IMG/VR virus record: IMGVR_UViG_3300042521_002893
Location: 25,012 to 89,011 of that record
Strand: one strand, 5' to 3'
Length of the DNA stretch: 64,000 bases
From: a virus
The first letter of the stretch is position 1; every line of letters begins with the position of its first letter. This document shows, piece after piece, positions 1-7,095 of the stretch. Below the pieces are notes generated by a model that worked only from the letters and a program-made list of their open reading frames with translations, had not been told where the DNA came from and made no database searches. The translations under genes were made by a program, and so were the position numbers.

Positions 1-1014
1 TATAGTAGATGTAAAAGTTCTAAACTCTATAGTATCGTTATTTTGCAGATTTATCGCTTCATAGCGAGACGATTGTTTTTTCTTAACATCGGTTATTTTC
101 TTAGGGCTTAATTTTGCCCACTTACTAGGATTTCTCCCAGATAATTCTATTATGTTATCCTGATTATCAGGATTATTAATAAACACTAACATCTTACCAA
201 TAGATAATTGAGATATAGGCTTTCTACTGATATGAACATGCAAACCTATATTATGATCATCATCGGTGTCAATATCTGGATTATTAGAGAAAAATTCTGT
301 TATCTTTTCTCTGTGGATAGCTAAACTACATGGGGCTGTAACTATCTCAAATCCAGGCATAGAGATACTACTATCCTCCTTAAGGATAGCGTAACCATCC
401 AATAAGTCTGATACTGTGTTAGCGGTATCATTCAAATCATCGCTTGTATAAACCTCTAGTTCTAACCCCAGATATAAATCATCCTTAGGATTCCCTAAAA
501 AATCTAACTCATCTAATGGATTATAGTTGTAATCTTTAATACGATCGCTCTTAACGTGGTTTACATAACAACTATCACAATACGTGCTATCTTCTGTATA
601 GTTTGCGCTAGAATCACTATAATAATTATCACAATCACCACAGCAAAAATAACCGTATTCATAACATTTACTACAAATTGTCTTACCATTATCTTCAATA
701 TGGTATTCTGATAAATCATCACTATGATGATTATCACAATCATCGCATGTAAACGTTTCTTTTTTTACACAGTTATTGCAGTATCTCTCTGGGTCTCTAG
801 AGTATTCCCTCGTGTACACTGTCTCTAGATCATCTTCCAATGTTGCATTATCGCAATGATCACAGTAGCATACACAATCATTACAATAGATAGAATCATC
901 TATTTCTATAACATCATCGGTGTCAAGATCTTGACTGCATTCTACACAGCAAACTTCAATACTAGATTCTATCGCTGTAGTGAATTGTGATAGGTCAAAT
1001 AGTAAAGTTTGCAT
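1..1014 (-). CDS. Amidoligase-like protein with Cys-rich N-terminus (partial, C-terminus beyond left edge)
   Basis: Open from ATG at 1014 to the left edge without a stop, 338 codons. Residues 20-150 hold many CxxC pairs (about C22/C25, C45/C48, C51/C54, C79/C82, C90/C93, C114/C117, C125/C128, C146/C149), so zinc-knuckle or ribbon folds are likely. Residues 183-338 carry the marks of the putative amidoligase family (COOH-NH2 ligase, Pfam Amidoligase_2): GLELE at 183-187, GLHVHIS at 257-263 and a late YEAINLQ...TIEFRTF stretch at 318-334. Such proteins would form an amide bond between a carboxylate and an amine; the substrate is unknown. The family is known in phages. A promoter with a CRP-type palindrome lies about 90 bp upstream. 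The match rests on motifs only; the ending is not visible. Confidence 0.75.
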   Translation of the reverse strand, partial: MQTLLFDLSQFTTAIESSIEVCCVECSQDLDTDDVIEIDDSIYCNDCVCYCDHCDNATLEDDLETVYTREYSRDPERYCNNCVKKETFTCDDCDNHHSDDLSEYHIEDNGKTICSKCYEYGYFCCGDCDNYYSDSSANYTEDSTYCDSCYVNHVKSDRIKDYNYNPLDELDFLGNPKDDLYLGLELEVYTSDDLNDTANTVSDLLDGYAILKEDSSISMPGFEIVTAPCSLAIHREKITEFFSNNPDIDTDDDHNIGLHVHISRKPISQLSIGKMLVFINNPDNQDNIIELSGRNPSKWAKLSPKKITDVKKKQSSRYEAINLQNNDTIEFRTFTSTI

Positions 1015-1521
1015 TTTTATACTCCATTTTCTGTGTAGCGTTAGGCTGATTTGATCAACCGTGATAACAATATAACGTTGCTAGCGATCTAATAGTGTGA
1101 TCGCAGTCACAACTAACTTATTTAATAACCTATAGCGATCATTGTATTTTATTTATGATTTTATTCCCTATTGTAAGGGTCTGTAAGCTTAGTGAATAGC
1201 TGTAAGGTATCAGAGTATTAGAGAATAGATATCCTAGCCTTGTAAGGCTTAAGAGATAGGGTAGAAATGATTATTTAGTGGGGGATTATTCAGTAGATAT
1301 AGATAGGATAGGTCAGGACGATCGCACCAGGTTGTAATAGTTATTAGTTATTTAGGTATTTAGGTATATAACTATATAGTGATAAATAGGATAAATAAAA
1401 AATAGCGTATGGCAGAAAGTAAAACAGGATGATAGATAAATATGATAGTACAAGCGATCGCTAGTATAACCGTATCAGGGTAAAATATACTAGCGATCAT
1501 TTGTACTAAAAACTGGTTAGG
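1015..1521. other. Gene-free leader and spacer region
   Basis: About 500 bp with frequent stops in all frames. It holds the promoter and CRP-type palindrome of the leftward amidoligase-like gene (1062-1111). The rest is AT-rich with many short TAGG-containing runs and one HIP1 octamer near 1454. No gene or RNA gene was recognised. Confidence 0.6.
1062..1111 (-). promoter_or_regulatory. Leftward promoter with CRP-type operator
   Basis: A perfect TGTGA-N6-TCACA palindrome occupies 1096-1111. On the minus strand it is followed by a block (plus-strand TGATAACAATAT, 1062-1073) that holds a plausible -10 element, TATTGT at 1072-1067. The palindrome centre would lie near -43. The same palindrome and block recur with the same 23-bp spacing at 2909-2958. 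Cyanobacterial CRP-type regulators are known to bind TGTGAN6TCACA. That this one is bound is inference. Confidence 0.6.
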
Positions 1522-1731
1522 TTAATCACTCAGCAAAATGCTATGATTTAGCGCCCTACTGAGAATAGATATCCCTGTCTTTAACTCTCTAGTACGTATA
1601 TATTTAACAGGATAGTAAAAATTACCAATGTTTGCCGTATAAAGTTGAAAATGAAAAATTAAATTATTGTCAATTGTCACGATTGCAACAATTTTACCGT
1701 TATTGTGTAACGTCCCAATAAGTTTAGCCAT
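1522..1731 (-). CDS. Small conserved paralog (family of three), copy A
   Basis: 69 aa, function unknown. It shares a pattern with the proteins at 2283-2564 and 2649-2852: start MA, a short beta stretch, then a middle like VTIDNNLIFHFQLY and a C-terminal helix. It is the most divergent copy. The ribosome site AAAGGAGT lies about 9 nt before the ATG, and this leader is nearly the same as that of copy C (both contain CTCCTTTAACGTGTT on the plus strand), which supports duplication with the leader. It is the last gene of a leftward run of small genes and lacks the 22-bp hairpin repeat after its stop. Confidence 0.65.
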   Translation of the reverse strand: MAKLIGTLHNNGKIVAIVTIDNNLIFHFQLYTANIGNFYYPVKYIRTRELKTGISILSRALNHSILLSD

Positions 1732-1767
1732 GATTCTAGACTCCTTTAACGTGTTTGCTGAGTTATT

Positions 1768-1789
1768 GCCTAGGCTTTACTAGGCTAGC
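1768..1789. repeat. Intergenic 22-bp hairpin repeat, copy 1
   Basis: Identical 22-mer at 1768, 2237 and 2609; core CCTAG-GCTTTA-CTAGG, a stem of 6 to 8 bp depending on the flank. Each copy lies just after the stop codon of a leftward gene. No U-run follows, so mRNA stabilising or processing is as likely as termination. Confidence 0.7.
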
Positions 1790-1821
1790 TTGAAAGCGCG
1801 CGTAAGATTATGGATTGAATA

Positions 1822-2202
1822 CTAGTGTAGACCGTTATACCATCCTGAATCAACTATATCATCACGTAAATCATAGATATCATTATGATCTGGCTGCATG
1901 ATATATAGATCGCCTTCCCCACTGACACCACCATCGTATGTTTGTACTACTACAATAGAGCGATCATCTAGCTTGAAAGCGTTATACCATACTTCTATAC
2001 CGTCACCATTATCAAACTCATCGCCCTGTGAAAGATGTTCATAGATAGCTTGATCATCATCACCGAAATTTATATTATTCTCTGATCGATCGCTATAAAT
2101 ACTCATCGCACTATAAATAGATTTTCGGGAAGCTTTGCATTCAATACCGGTTAACCGTTTAACCACGTTAGCGACATGTTGTAGTTTCTTACTTGCGGGC
2201 AT
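1822..2202 (-). CDS. Hypothetical acidic protein
   Basis: 126 aa, not recognised. Basic first 30 residues (KKLQHVANVVKRLTGIECKASRK) are followed by an acidic stretch with many Asp and Gly residues and aromatic residues near the end (DSGWYNGLH). It lies between two members of the small paralog family at 1522 and 2283 and is followed by hairpin repeat copy 1, so it belongs to the same leftward transcription unit. No membrane segment or signal peptide is visible. Confidence 0.7.
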   Translation of the reverse strand: MPASKKLQHVANVVKRLTGIECKASRKSIYSAMSIYSDRSENNINFGDDDQAIYEHLSQGDEFDNGDGIEVWYNAFKLDDRSIVVVQTYDGGVSGEGDLYIMQPDHNDIYDLRDDIVDSGWYNGLH

Positions 2203-2236
2203 AACCTTAAATTCCTTAATTGTGTAGTGAATTATT

Positions 2237-2258
2237 GCCTAGGCTTTACTAGGCTAGC
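2237..2258. repeat. Intergenic 22-bp hairpin repeat, copy 2
   Basis: Exact copy of the repeat at 1768, placed just downstream of the leftward gene that ends at 2283. The flank diverges after GGCTAGC, so only the hairpin is conserved. Confidence 0.7.
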
Positions 2259-2282
2259 CTGAGAAACCGTGGTTATGGAATA

Positions 2283-2564
2283 CTAGCGATCGTTTGTGTA
2301 TAAATCTGATAGATTGGGAGTCCGATCCCAACTGAATACGGTATGATCGCTAGACTGTGTAATAAAATCTAGCTCATAGCCAGATAGTTTTATTAAATTA
2401 TCCTCAGCTTGCCTAAGATCTGAGAATTTTAATAATTGACCGTTTGTCCTAATCTTACACAGAATAATTATATCATCATTCTCACAAATAACAGCCACTT
2501 CGGCGTATAGCCAGGGGTCGGGACAAACAGTGTAAAACGATCCAATTATCTTGATAACAGCCAT
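2283..2564 (-). CDS. Small conserved paralog (family of three), copy B
   Basis: 93 aa, function unknown. Shared features with 2649-2852: MA..I...G.F, YAEVAV....DIIILCKI, then LRQAEDNLIKLSGYELDFIT, which matches LRKAQECLEKISGHDLRFTT in copy C. It has an extra 20-residue tail after the shared helix. The ribosome site AAGGAGA lies 9 nt before the ATG, a strong site. Predicted fold is a small beta sheet plus one helix. Tandem paralogs in an early region often expand as host-takeover proteins, but no function can be assigned from sequence. Confidence 0.75.
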   Translation of the reverse strand: MAVIKIIGSFYTVCPDPWLYAEVAVICENDDIIILCKIRTNGQLLKFSDLRQAEDNLIKLSGYELDFITQSSDHTVFSWDRTPNLSDLYTNDR

Positions 2565-2608
2565 GGTATTGTCTCCTTAATGATTGTGTAGCGATCTGTG
2601 GACTAATA

Positions 2609-2630
2609 GCCTAGGCTTTACTAGGCTAGC
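2609..2630. repeat. Intergenic 22-bp hairpin repeat, copy 3
   Basis: Exact copy of the repeat at 1768 and 2237. Here the stem extends to 8 bp (TAGCCTAG pairing with CTAGGCTA). It sits after the stop of the gene at 2649. The flank TTGAAAGCGCGCGTAAGATTA is shared with copy 1, so a longer unit was duplicated there. Confidence 0.7.
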
Positions 2631-2648
2631 TTGAAAGCGCGCGTAAGA

Positions 2649-2852
2649 TTAAAGCGTAGTAAACCTTAAGTCATGGCCAGAAATCTTCTCTAAACATTCT
2701 TGGGCTTTTCTTAAGCTTTTAAAGCGTATAGTGTTTTTATTACCGCCATAAAGCCTACAGTGAATAATCATATTAGCGTCAATCGTTACCCTAGCATACC
2801 CTATTAAGGTATCGGGATTATGAAATAATCCTAACGTAATCTTGTTAGCCAT
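2649..2852 (-). CDS. Small conserved paralog (family of three), copy C
   Basis: 67 aa, function unknown. It aligns along its length with copy B: start MA, YARVTIDANMIIHCRLY in the centre and a C-terminal LRKAQECLEKISGHDLRF helix. Strong ribosome site AAAGGAGT. It is the first gene after the CRP-type promoter at 2909-2958, so the small paralog cluster is probably under that promoter. It is the shortest copy and may be near the minimal fold of the family. Confidence 0.75.
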   Translation of the reverse strand: MANKITLGLFHNPDTLIGYARVTIDANMIIHCRLYGGNKNTIRFKSLRKAQECLEKISGHDLRFTTL

Positions 2853-2908
2853 GATTTTAGACTCCTTTAACGTGTTGTAGCGTGTTATTCAGTTAACTTA
2901 GTTAACCT

Positions 2909-2958
2909 TGATAACAATATATCCCTAACGCTAATCTGTTTGTGTGATTACGATCACA
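2909..2958 (-). promoter_or_regulatory. Leftward promoter with CRP-type operator, second copy
   Basis: Perfect TGTGA-N6-TCACA palindrome at 2943-2958 and the same plus-strand TGATAACAATAT block at 2909-2920, separated by 23 bp exactly as at 1062-1111. The outer sequences differ, so the conserved parts are likely functional. It would drive the small paralog operon starting at 2852. Confidence 0.6.
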
Positions 2959-2959
2959 A

Positions 2960-3207
2960 TTAACCTACAATATTTATAAATGATAACCATAGATATATCT
3001 AGATATATATTCTCAGTGTGAGATATCCCCTACAGATTAAAGACGGTAGTACACCTGTACTAGGGGTCGTATAGCACTTCTCCATATTTTTTCAATTTTT
3101 TTTATCCAATTTTTTTATCCATATTCTTTTCCTTCAAGGACGATCGCACTTCTATACGATTCCTTTCTCATCCGGTTTTGATCCTCATCCAAGGACGATC
3201 GCGTTTT
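2960..3207. other. Gene-free spacer with palindrome
   Basis: No gene seen. A 16-bp perfect palindrome built of ATATATCT and its complement lies at 2993-3008. T-rich runs at about 3085-3125 and a direct repeat CAAGGACGATCGC at about 3135 and 3190 follow. It separates the CRP-type promoter from the leftward gene at 3208. Confidence 0.5.
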
Positions 3208-3396
3208 TCATATTATTTTCATAATTATCTCTATCGACAGAATAGTTACGTTTTCTATCTCGGTGTTAACCAAGTTAGCGACATATTGTTTAGCTTGTGT
3301 TTTAGGATCGTCATTAGTGAACATGTGCATTAGGCATGAGGATGCGATCATTTCGCCGGGTAATTTAACGAAGTATGATACTTTAACGGTATTCAA
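3208..3396 (-). CDS. Hypothetical protein
   Basis: 62 aa, not recognised. The start is TTG at 3396, supported by a G-rich ribosome site (AAGGGGGT) about 6 nt upstream. Sequence such as VKVSYFVKLPGEMIASSCLMHMF and a C-terminal ENVTILSIEIIMKI suggest a compact beta-rich fold. It stands alone, with about 80 bp to the upstream gene and T-rich spacer downstream. Confidence 0.6.
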   Translation of the reverse strand: MNTVKVSYFVKLPGEMIASSCLMHMFTNDDPKTQAKQYVANLVNTEIENVTILSIEIIMKII

Positions 3397-3478
3397 AGTG
3401 ACCCCCTTCTGTTTATATATGGGACATTGAGAATTGAAAAAGCGATTTTTTTTTCGGGAATATTTTTTCGGTCAAAAA

Positions 3479-3853
3479 TTAGGGTGACCATTTATGAAAT
3501 TCGACGATCGTATAAAAGCTGAAAGAAACTTTATTTGATTGATGTTCACTTGCTAGCATGATATTACTTTCCTTTGGTTCTACACCAGGGGCGTAACTGA
3601 CTGTTATGTGTGGATGTCGATTAACACATGGTATATCGTTTGGTAATTGTACACGGACTGCTTGTATGCGATCGTTCCAGCAGTTTTCATAGGCTAATAC
3701 GAACACTCTTTTGCCAATGACATCTTTGAAGATATGTTCTTCTGTTCCAAAGACTAAGGTTATATGATGAGGATTTCCGTTTGGGTATATAGGTTTTATT
3801 TGTGCAAAATCTTTTAGAGCAGATGGGACAGTTAACCAAAGAATACCTTTCAT
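3479..3853 (-). CDS. 2H phosphoesterase-like protein
   Basis: 124 aa with two H-x-T motifs, H30-I-T32 (in NPHHITLVFG) and H82-I-T84 (in RHPHITVSYAPG), about 50 residues apart. This is the signature of the 2H phosphoesterase superfamily, whose members cleave 2',3'-cyclic or related phosphodiester bonds in RNA ends or cyclic nucleotides. The length fits a single-domain member. The ATG overlaps the stop of nothing upstream but its own upstream neighbour (3850-4038) ends in a 4-bp overlap, so the two are coupled. Possible roles are RNA repair, ADP-ribose or cyclic oligonucleotide breakdown (phage anti-CBASS proteins of this superfamily exist). The substrate cannot be read from the sequence. Confidence 0.72.
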   Translation of the reverse strand: MKGILWLTVPSALKDFAQIKPIYPNGNPHHITLVFGTEEHIFKDVIGKRVFVLAYENCWNDRIQAVRVQLPNDIPCVNRHPHITVSYAPGVEPKESNIMLASEHQSNKVSFSFYTIVEFHKWSP

Positions 3854-4038
3854 AGAACCACCGTGGTTGACTTCAGAAGATCGCCATCAACAAAGATATT
3901 AAACGTGAGTGGCCATAGATAACCATTAGTTGAGGCAAAATCTTTAGCACATTGAAGTTCGATCGCTTCGTTGCGATCAACGTCTAAGGTTTTAGGTTCT
4001 TGTGAGATCCAGTTCTCTACGGTATATGAGACTATCAT
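3850..4038 (-). CDS. Hypothetical protein
   Basis: 62 aa when started at the ATG at 4038, which overlaps the stop of the upstream gene as ATGA and is preferred over a start 30 nt further up. Sequence MIVSYTVENWISQEP... FNIFVDGDLLKSTTVVL suggests a small mixed alpha/beta protein. It is translationally coupled on both sides (4-bp overlaps), so it likely acts with or is dosed with the 2H phosphoesterase-like protein. Function unknown. Confidence 0.65.
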   Translation of the reverse strand: MIVSYTVENWISQEPKTLDVDRNEAIELQCAKDFASTNGYLWPLTFNIFVDGDLLKSTTVVL

Positions 4039-4331
4039 AGGTTTAGGTGTTCGTGTAGTAGTATGCAATCAGCGCTGAATGGGATATCGATTTCTTCTAG
4101 GTGTACGGTACCTTCCTTCTCCTTTATCTCTATAATCGTACTCTCAAATACTTCAATGAGAGGCGCTTCATACTTGGATAAAAGGACACCGAATACCGTA
4201 AGATTGCGGATCTTCCAGGTATATAGTGTACTATAGCGATCTTTTTCTGACAGCGATCGTATGGGAATGTTCTTCAACCATATATCGCGCTTTTCAAAAG
4301 ATCTGAACTGGTATAGCATTGTGCGTTCCAT
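4035..4331 (-). CDS. Hypothetical protein
   Basis: 98 aa when started at ATG 4331, which has a near-ideal ribosome site (AAGGAGG, 6 nt spacing); a start 21 nt upstream has none. The protein has MERTMLYQFRSFEKRDIWLKNIPIRSL at its start and several short beta strands; no known domain was recognised. It is the first gene of the coupled leftward trio 4331-3479 and is divergent from the regulator-like gene at 4410, with about 80 bp between the starts for promoters. Confidence 0.7.
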   Translation of the reverse strand: MERTMLYQFRSFEKRDIWLKNIPIRSLSEKDRYSTLYTWKIRNLTVFGVLLSKYEAPLIEVFESTIIEIKEKEGTVHLEEIDIPFSADCILLHEHLNL

Positions 4332-4409
4332 GTGATCCTCCTTTTCATCCACTATAGCATAAGTGTCACCTTTGTGCTACACTGTTATCAGTTTATTAGA
4401 GGAGATGCT

Positions 4410-4685
4410 ATGAGGGTTGTTATCGAAATGGAGTTACCGGAGAATTTCTTACAGGTTGTAAAAAATATCATCTGGGACAATGATCCTAATATATCGGAGA
4501 TATGTGAAGGTTTAATGAGTAGACAAGGTTTTTACAAGCTCCTTGGGGGTGAGAGACATACCATTACCCTTGATAAGTTAGATAAAGTAAGAGAGAGGTT
4601 AAACGATAAAAGACTAGATGAATGTCTGGGTGATATAATTCACTTAAGTAGACGTATAGAAGCTTTAGTAAAATCAAGCCAATAG
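4410..4685 (+). CDS. Putative helix-turn-helix regulator (Cro/C1-like)
   Basis: 91 aa from ATG 4410, chosen because GAGGAG lies 7 nt upstream; an upstream in-frame start has no site. Residues 25-70 (SEICEGLMSRQGFYKLLGGERHTITLDKLDKVRERL) resemble the second half of a Cro/C1-type HTH, where a recognition helix is followed by G-x-R-x-I-T-L-x-x-L. It is a lone rightward gene within a leftward region and divergent from 4331, a usual place for an autoregulating repressor. The family call is inference from pattern only. Confidence 0.5.
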   Translation: MRVVIEMELPENFLQVVKNIIWDNDPNISEICEGLMSRQGFYKLLGGERHTITLDKLDKVRERLNDKRLDECLGDIIHLSRRIEALVKSSQ

Positions 4686-4729
4686 CAGAAGGAGGATCGC
4701 ATATTTCGTGCGATCCTCCTTCTGCTATT
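4681..4729. terminator. Perfect 21-bp hairpin between convergent genes
   Basis: Arms 4681-4701 and 4709-4729 are exact reverse complements with a 7-nt loop. The hairpin covers the stop codons of both convergent genes (4410-4685 rightward, 4725-4904 leftward). It has no strong U-run in either direction. A bidirectional terminator is the simplest reading. The left arm contains AGAAGGAGGATCGC, including a Shine-Dalgarno-like core, which is unusual. Confidence 0.7.
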
Positions 4730-4904
4730 GTAAAACTTTGTTAGAAAGACATTTGTCTCTTACATCGATTATTTCTTGCGATCGTTCTAAGGGTAATCCT
4801 GTTTTGTGGGATAGTTCAAAAGCATCGTATACACCATCAGTAACATCTAAAAGAGCAGCGATAATTTCTTCTCTAGATACTTCATTGATTTGATTGTCAA
4901 ACAT
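4725..4904 (-). CDS. Small hypothetical protein (59 aa)
   Basis: ATG at 4904, TAG at 4725. The product starts MFDNQINEVSREEIIAALLDV and ends CLSNKVLQ. Predicted all-helical, acidic. The ribosome site AAAGGAC lies 9 nt upstream and overlaps the stop codon of the glycosyltransferase gene, so the two are probably coupled. Its last codons lie within the 21-bp hairpin. Function not recognised; the EEIIAALLDVTDGVYDAFELS segment could be a short HTH-like helix pair. Confidence 0.7.
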   Translation of the reverse strand: MFDNQINEVSREEIIAALLDVTDGVYDAFELSHKTGLPLERSQEIIDVRDKCLSNKVLQ

Positions 4905-4918
4905 TTATTTTATGTCCT

Positions 4919-5788
4919 TTAAGAATCGATGTATAGATCATAGCATCTGTTTGCAAAAACCGTGTCTCTATATTGGTATGTTTCAAAGAGGTTTTTGTAA
5001 AACTCTGACAATCTTTTAGATTTGCTTAAAAAGTTGATCGCATTTTGGCCGTACAGATCAACTAGATCACATTGATTATCCAGTCTCATCTCGGCACATT
5101 GTCTAGCCAATTCTGAATATCTTCTTTGTATCAGTATTTTATCAATGTTAAATCGTATGCTGTTAGATATAAATAACCTTTTATATAGAACTTCATCAAC
5201 AAAACCCAGTTTGGATATTTCTATCAGTCTAAGCCATAGATCTCTATCCTGGGCATAATAAAAAGCTTTTCGATAACCACCAATGCGATCGTAGTGATAT
5301 TTTCTTATCATTACTTCTCCACCAGTGAAGCAATTACGACCGTTGATTAATGAATATTGAAAGTTATCAGGATGATCGCATACTCTAGTACGTCGATATA
5401 TATTACCTCCATGAGACATATCACAATCGAAAACATTACAACCCACAGCACTAAGATCGCGATCGTCCTTTAGAAGTCTATATTGTTTTTCCAATCGTGT
5501 TGGATAGGAAATATCTCCTGAACCATGGATGGCAATATAGTCACCAGATGATTGTTCAATGGCGTTGAGTAATCCATTAACAAAACCAATGTTTATGGAA
5601 TGACGAATTACTCTAAGTCGTGGATCTTGAAACTTTAGTAACTCTTCGTAGGTATGGTCCGTTGAACAATCATCGAAGGCAATGATCTCAAGGTTTGTGT
5701 AGGTTTGTCTTAATAGGCTGCCGATAGAGGTTCTAACAAGGTTGCCGCGATTATAGAAGCCCGTTACAATACTAATTAAATCACTCAT
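4919..5788 (-). CDS. Family 2 glycosyltransferase
   Basis: 289 aa with the GT-A core of family 2: ISIVTGFYNRGNLVRTSIGSLLRQTY at the start, LEIIAFDDCSTDHT (nucleotide-sugar binding Asp residues), then GDYIAIHGSGDISYPTRLEKQ where most relatives have a DxD-type metal site; here the first Asp is replaced (GSGD), a variant to note. A later acceptor-side block reads GGYRKAFYYAQDRDLWLRL, with the ED/QDxDLW-type motif. It transfers a sugar from an activated donor to an unknown acceptor, perhaps a surface polymer, a phage protein or modified DNA. It overlaps the MurA-like gene by 8 bp, so both are made together. Confidence 0.88.
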   Translation of the reverse strand: MSDLISIVTGFYNRGNLVRTSIGSLLRQTYTNLEIIAFDDCSTDHTYEELLKFQDPRLRVIRHSINIGFVNGLLNAIEQSSGDYIAIHGSGDISYPTRLEKQYRLLKDDRDLSAVGCNVFDCDMSHGGNIYRRTRVCDHPDNFQYSLINGRNCFTGGEVMIRKYHYDRIGGYRKAFYYAQDRDLWLRLIEISKLGFVDEVLYKRLFISNSIRFNIDKILIQRRYSELARQCAEMRLDNQCDLVDLYGQNAINFLSKSKRLSEFYKNLFETYQYRDTVFANRCYDLYIDS

Positions 5789-7064
5789 CGTCTTTGTTAA
5801 TGCTATGAACTATGCCTAGCCCTCCAAGTTTTGTTTGTAGTTGATCATAGCCTCGTAGGGCCATATTTACCTTCCTGACTTGACTAGGTCCATGATTGAT
5901 AATTGCTGCCATCACCAAGGCCATACTACCTCGCAAGTCCGTTGATGTTACCACTGCCGAACCTGAGCGTTGACATCCATTGACGATGATTTTTCCTGAG
6001 TTCCAGGTTATACAATTAGGGTAAAATCTAGATAATTCCTCAAGGTAGGTAGTGCGCTCTGGATAGCGATAGTCAAGGATTAGACTTCTACCCTTAGCAT
6101 ACAAAGCTAGAAGCACATAAAAAGGTTGCATATCGGATATGATGCCGGGGTGAGTACCACAGGCTACTTCAAAGGGCTGTAATCCGGAGGGAGCGATTGA
6201 CTGTGGCGAAACCCAAACCGAATTAGAGTTTTGGAAGAAATCAAGCCCTATTCTACGGAGGTAGACTAAGGGAATTTCCATTAGATTGAAGGGAACATTC
6301 TCAACTAGAACATTACCACCAGAGATCGCAGATAGGATAATCCAGGTTAAAGCTTCAATGCGATCAGGAATGATAGGAATCGTTGCTCCCCTTAGCTGCC
6401 TAACCCCCTGAATCTCGATTAGACTGGTGCCACTTACCGATATTTGCGCCCCCATTAAGATGAGTAAGTTAATCAGGTTTTCGATTTCGGGGGTGACATA
6501 GGCATTGTAGATTCTTGTAGTTCCCCTAGCAACTACAGCACATAATATGGCATTCTCTGTGCCTCCCACGGTGGATATGGGGAAATGAATGTCACCGCCG
6601 ACGAGCTGACCACTAACCCTAATATGATCTGGCTTTTCTTCTACCTGACACCCTAAGGAGTGCCAGATCATTATGTGTAAGTCATACTTGCGACTACCAA
6701 TATTACATCCCCCTGGATAGGGGATATAGGCGTTTCCTTCTCGAATTAATTGACCGGCGGCTAATAAATAGGTCGTTCTAATAGGAAATCTATAGTCTTC
6801 TAATTCCTGGGGTTTTAGATTGGAACAATTGAAGGATGCAGTCGAATCAAGGCTGACCTTTCCCCCCATTAACTCGATAAACCTTGCCTTGTATTGAACA
6901 TCAAGTAGTTGGGTTGGGAAGTTAAGTAGGTTAATGGTTTCGTCCGTAAGCATTGATGCTGCCATCAGGCGGGTGGCAGCGTTTTTTGCTCCACTAACCC
7001 GAACCCTGCCTGAAGGAACCTGTTTGCCTTCAATCTGCATGGTCAGATCTTTATGATATATCAC
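5781..7064 (-). CDS. murA: UDP-N-acetylglucosamine 1-carboxyvinyltransferase (MurA-type)
   Basis: 427 aa, the usual length of MurA. MurA transfers enolpyruvate from PEP to UDP-GlcNAc, the first step to peptidoglycan precursors, in the cytoplasm. Visible active-site marks: SGAKNAA (K27, N28), R96, the catalytic-loop cysteine C120 in PYPGGCNIGSRKYDLH, ISDMQPF with D311 and TDLRGS with R378. All match key residues of the bacterial enzyme, so it is probably active. The frame starts at GTG 7064; ATG 7040 (MQIEGKQVPSGRV) is also possible and closer to the usual start; neither has a good ribosome site. The gene looks GC-richer than its neighbours, suggesting transfer from a bacterium. It overlaps the glycosyltransferase gene. 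In a phage it may alter the wall precursor pool or make a modified sugar; that is inference. Confidence 0.9.
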   Translation of the reverse strand: MIYHKDLTMQIEGKQVPSGRVRVSGAKNAATRLMAASMLTDETINLLNFPTQLLDVQYKARFIELMGGKVSLDSTASFNCSNLKPQELEDYRFPIRTTYLLAAGQLIREGNAYIPYPGGCNIGSRKYDLHIMIWHSLGCQVEEKPDHIRVSGQLVGGDIHFPISTVGGTENAILCAVVARGTTRIYNAYVTPEIENLINLLILMGAQISVSGTSLIEIQGVRQLRGATIPIIPDRIEALTWIILSAISGGNVLVENVPFNLMEIPLVYLRRIGLDFFQNSNSVWVSPQSIAPSGLQPFEVACGTHPGIISDMQPFYVLLALYAKGRSLILDYRYPERTTYLEELSRFYPNCITWNSGKIIVNGCQRSGSAVVTSTDLRGSMALVMAAIINHGPSQVRKVNMALRGYDQLQTKLGGLGIVHSINKDDE

Positions 7065-7095
7065 ATACTTATTCCCAACCGAGAGCAGTTAGCAA

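Noticed and set aside
561-743. Rightward frame of 60 codons rich in Ile and Val
   Set aside because: It runs antisense through the amidoligase-like gene; the composition is the complement of Asp/Asn-rich codons.
4708-4893. Rightward frame of 61 codons
   Set aside because: Antisense to the well-supported 59-residue leftward gene at 4725-4904 and starts inside the hairpin loop.
4919-5788. Beta-glucosyltransferase for DNA modification
   Set aside because: The sequence follows family 2 GT-A enzymes, not the GT-B fold of known DNA glucosyltransferases; the acceptor stays unknown.
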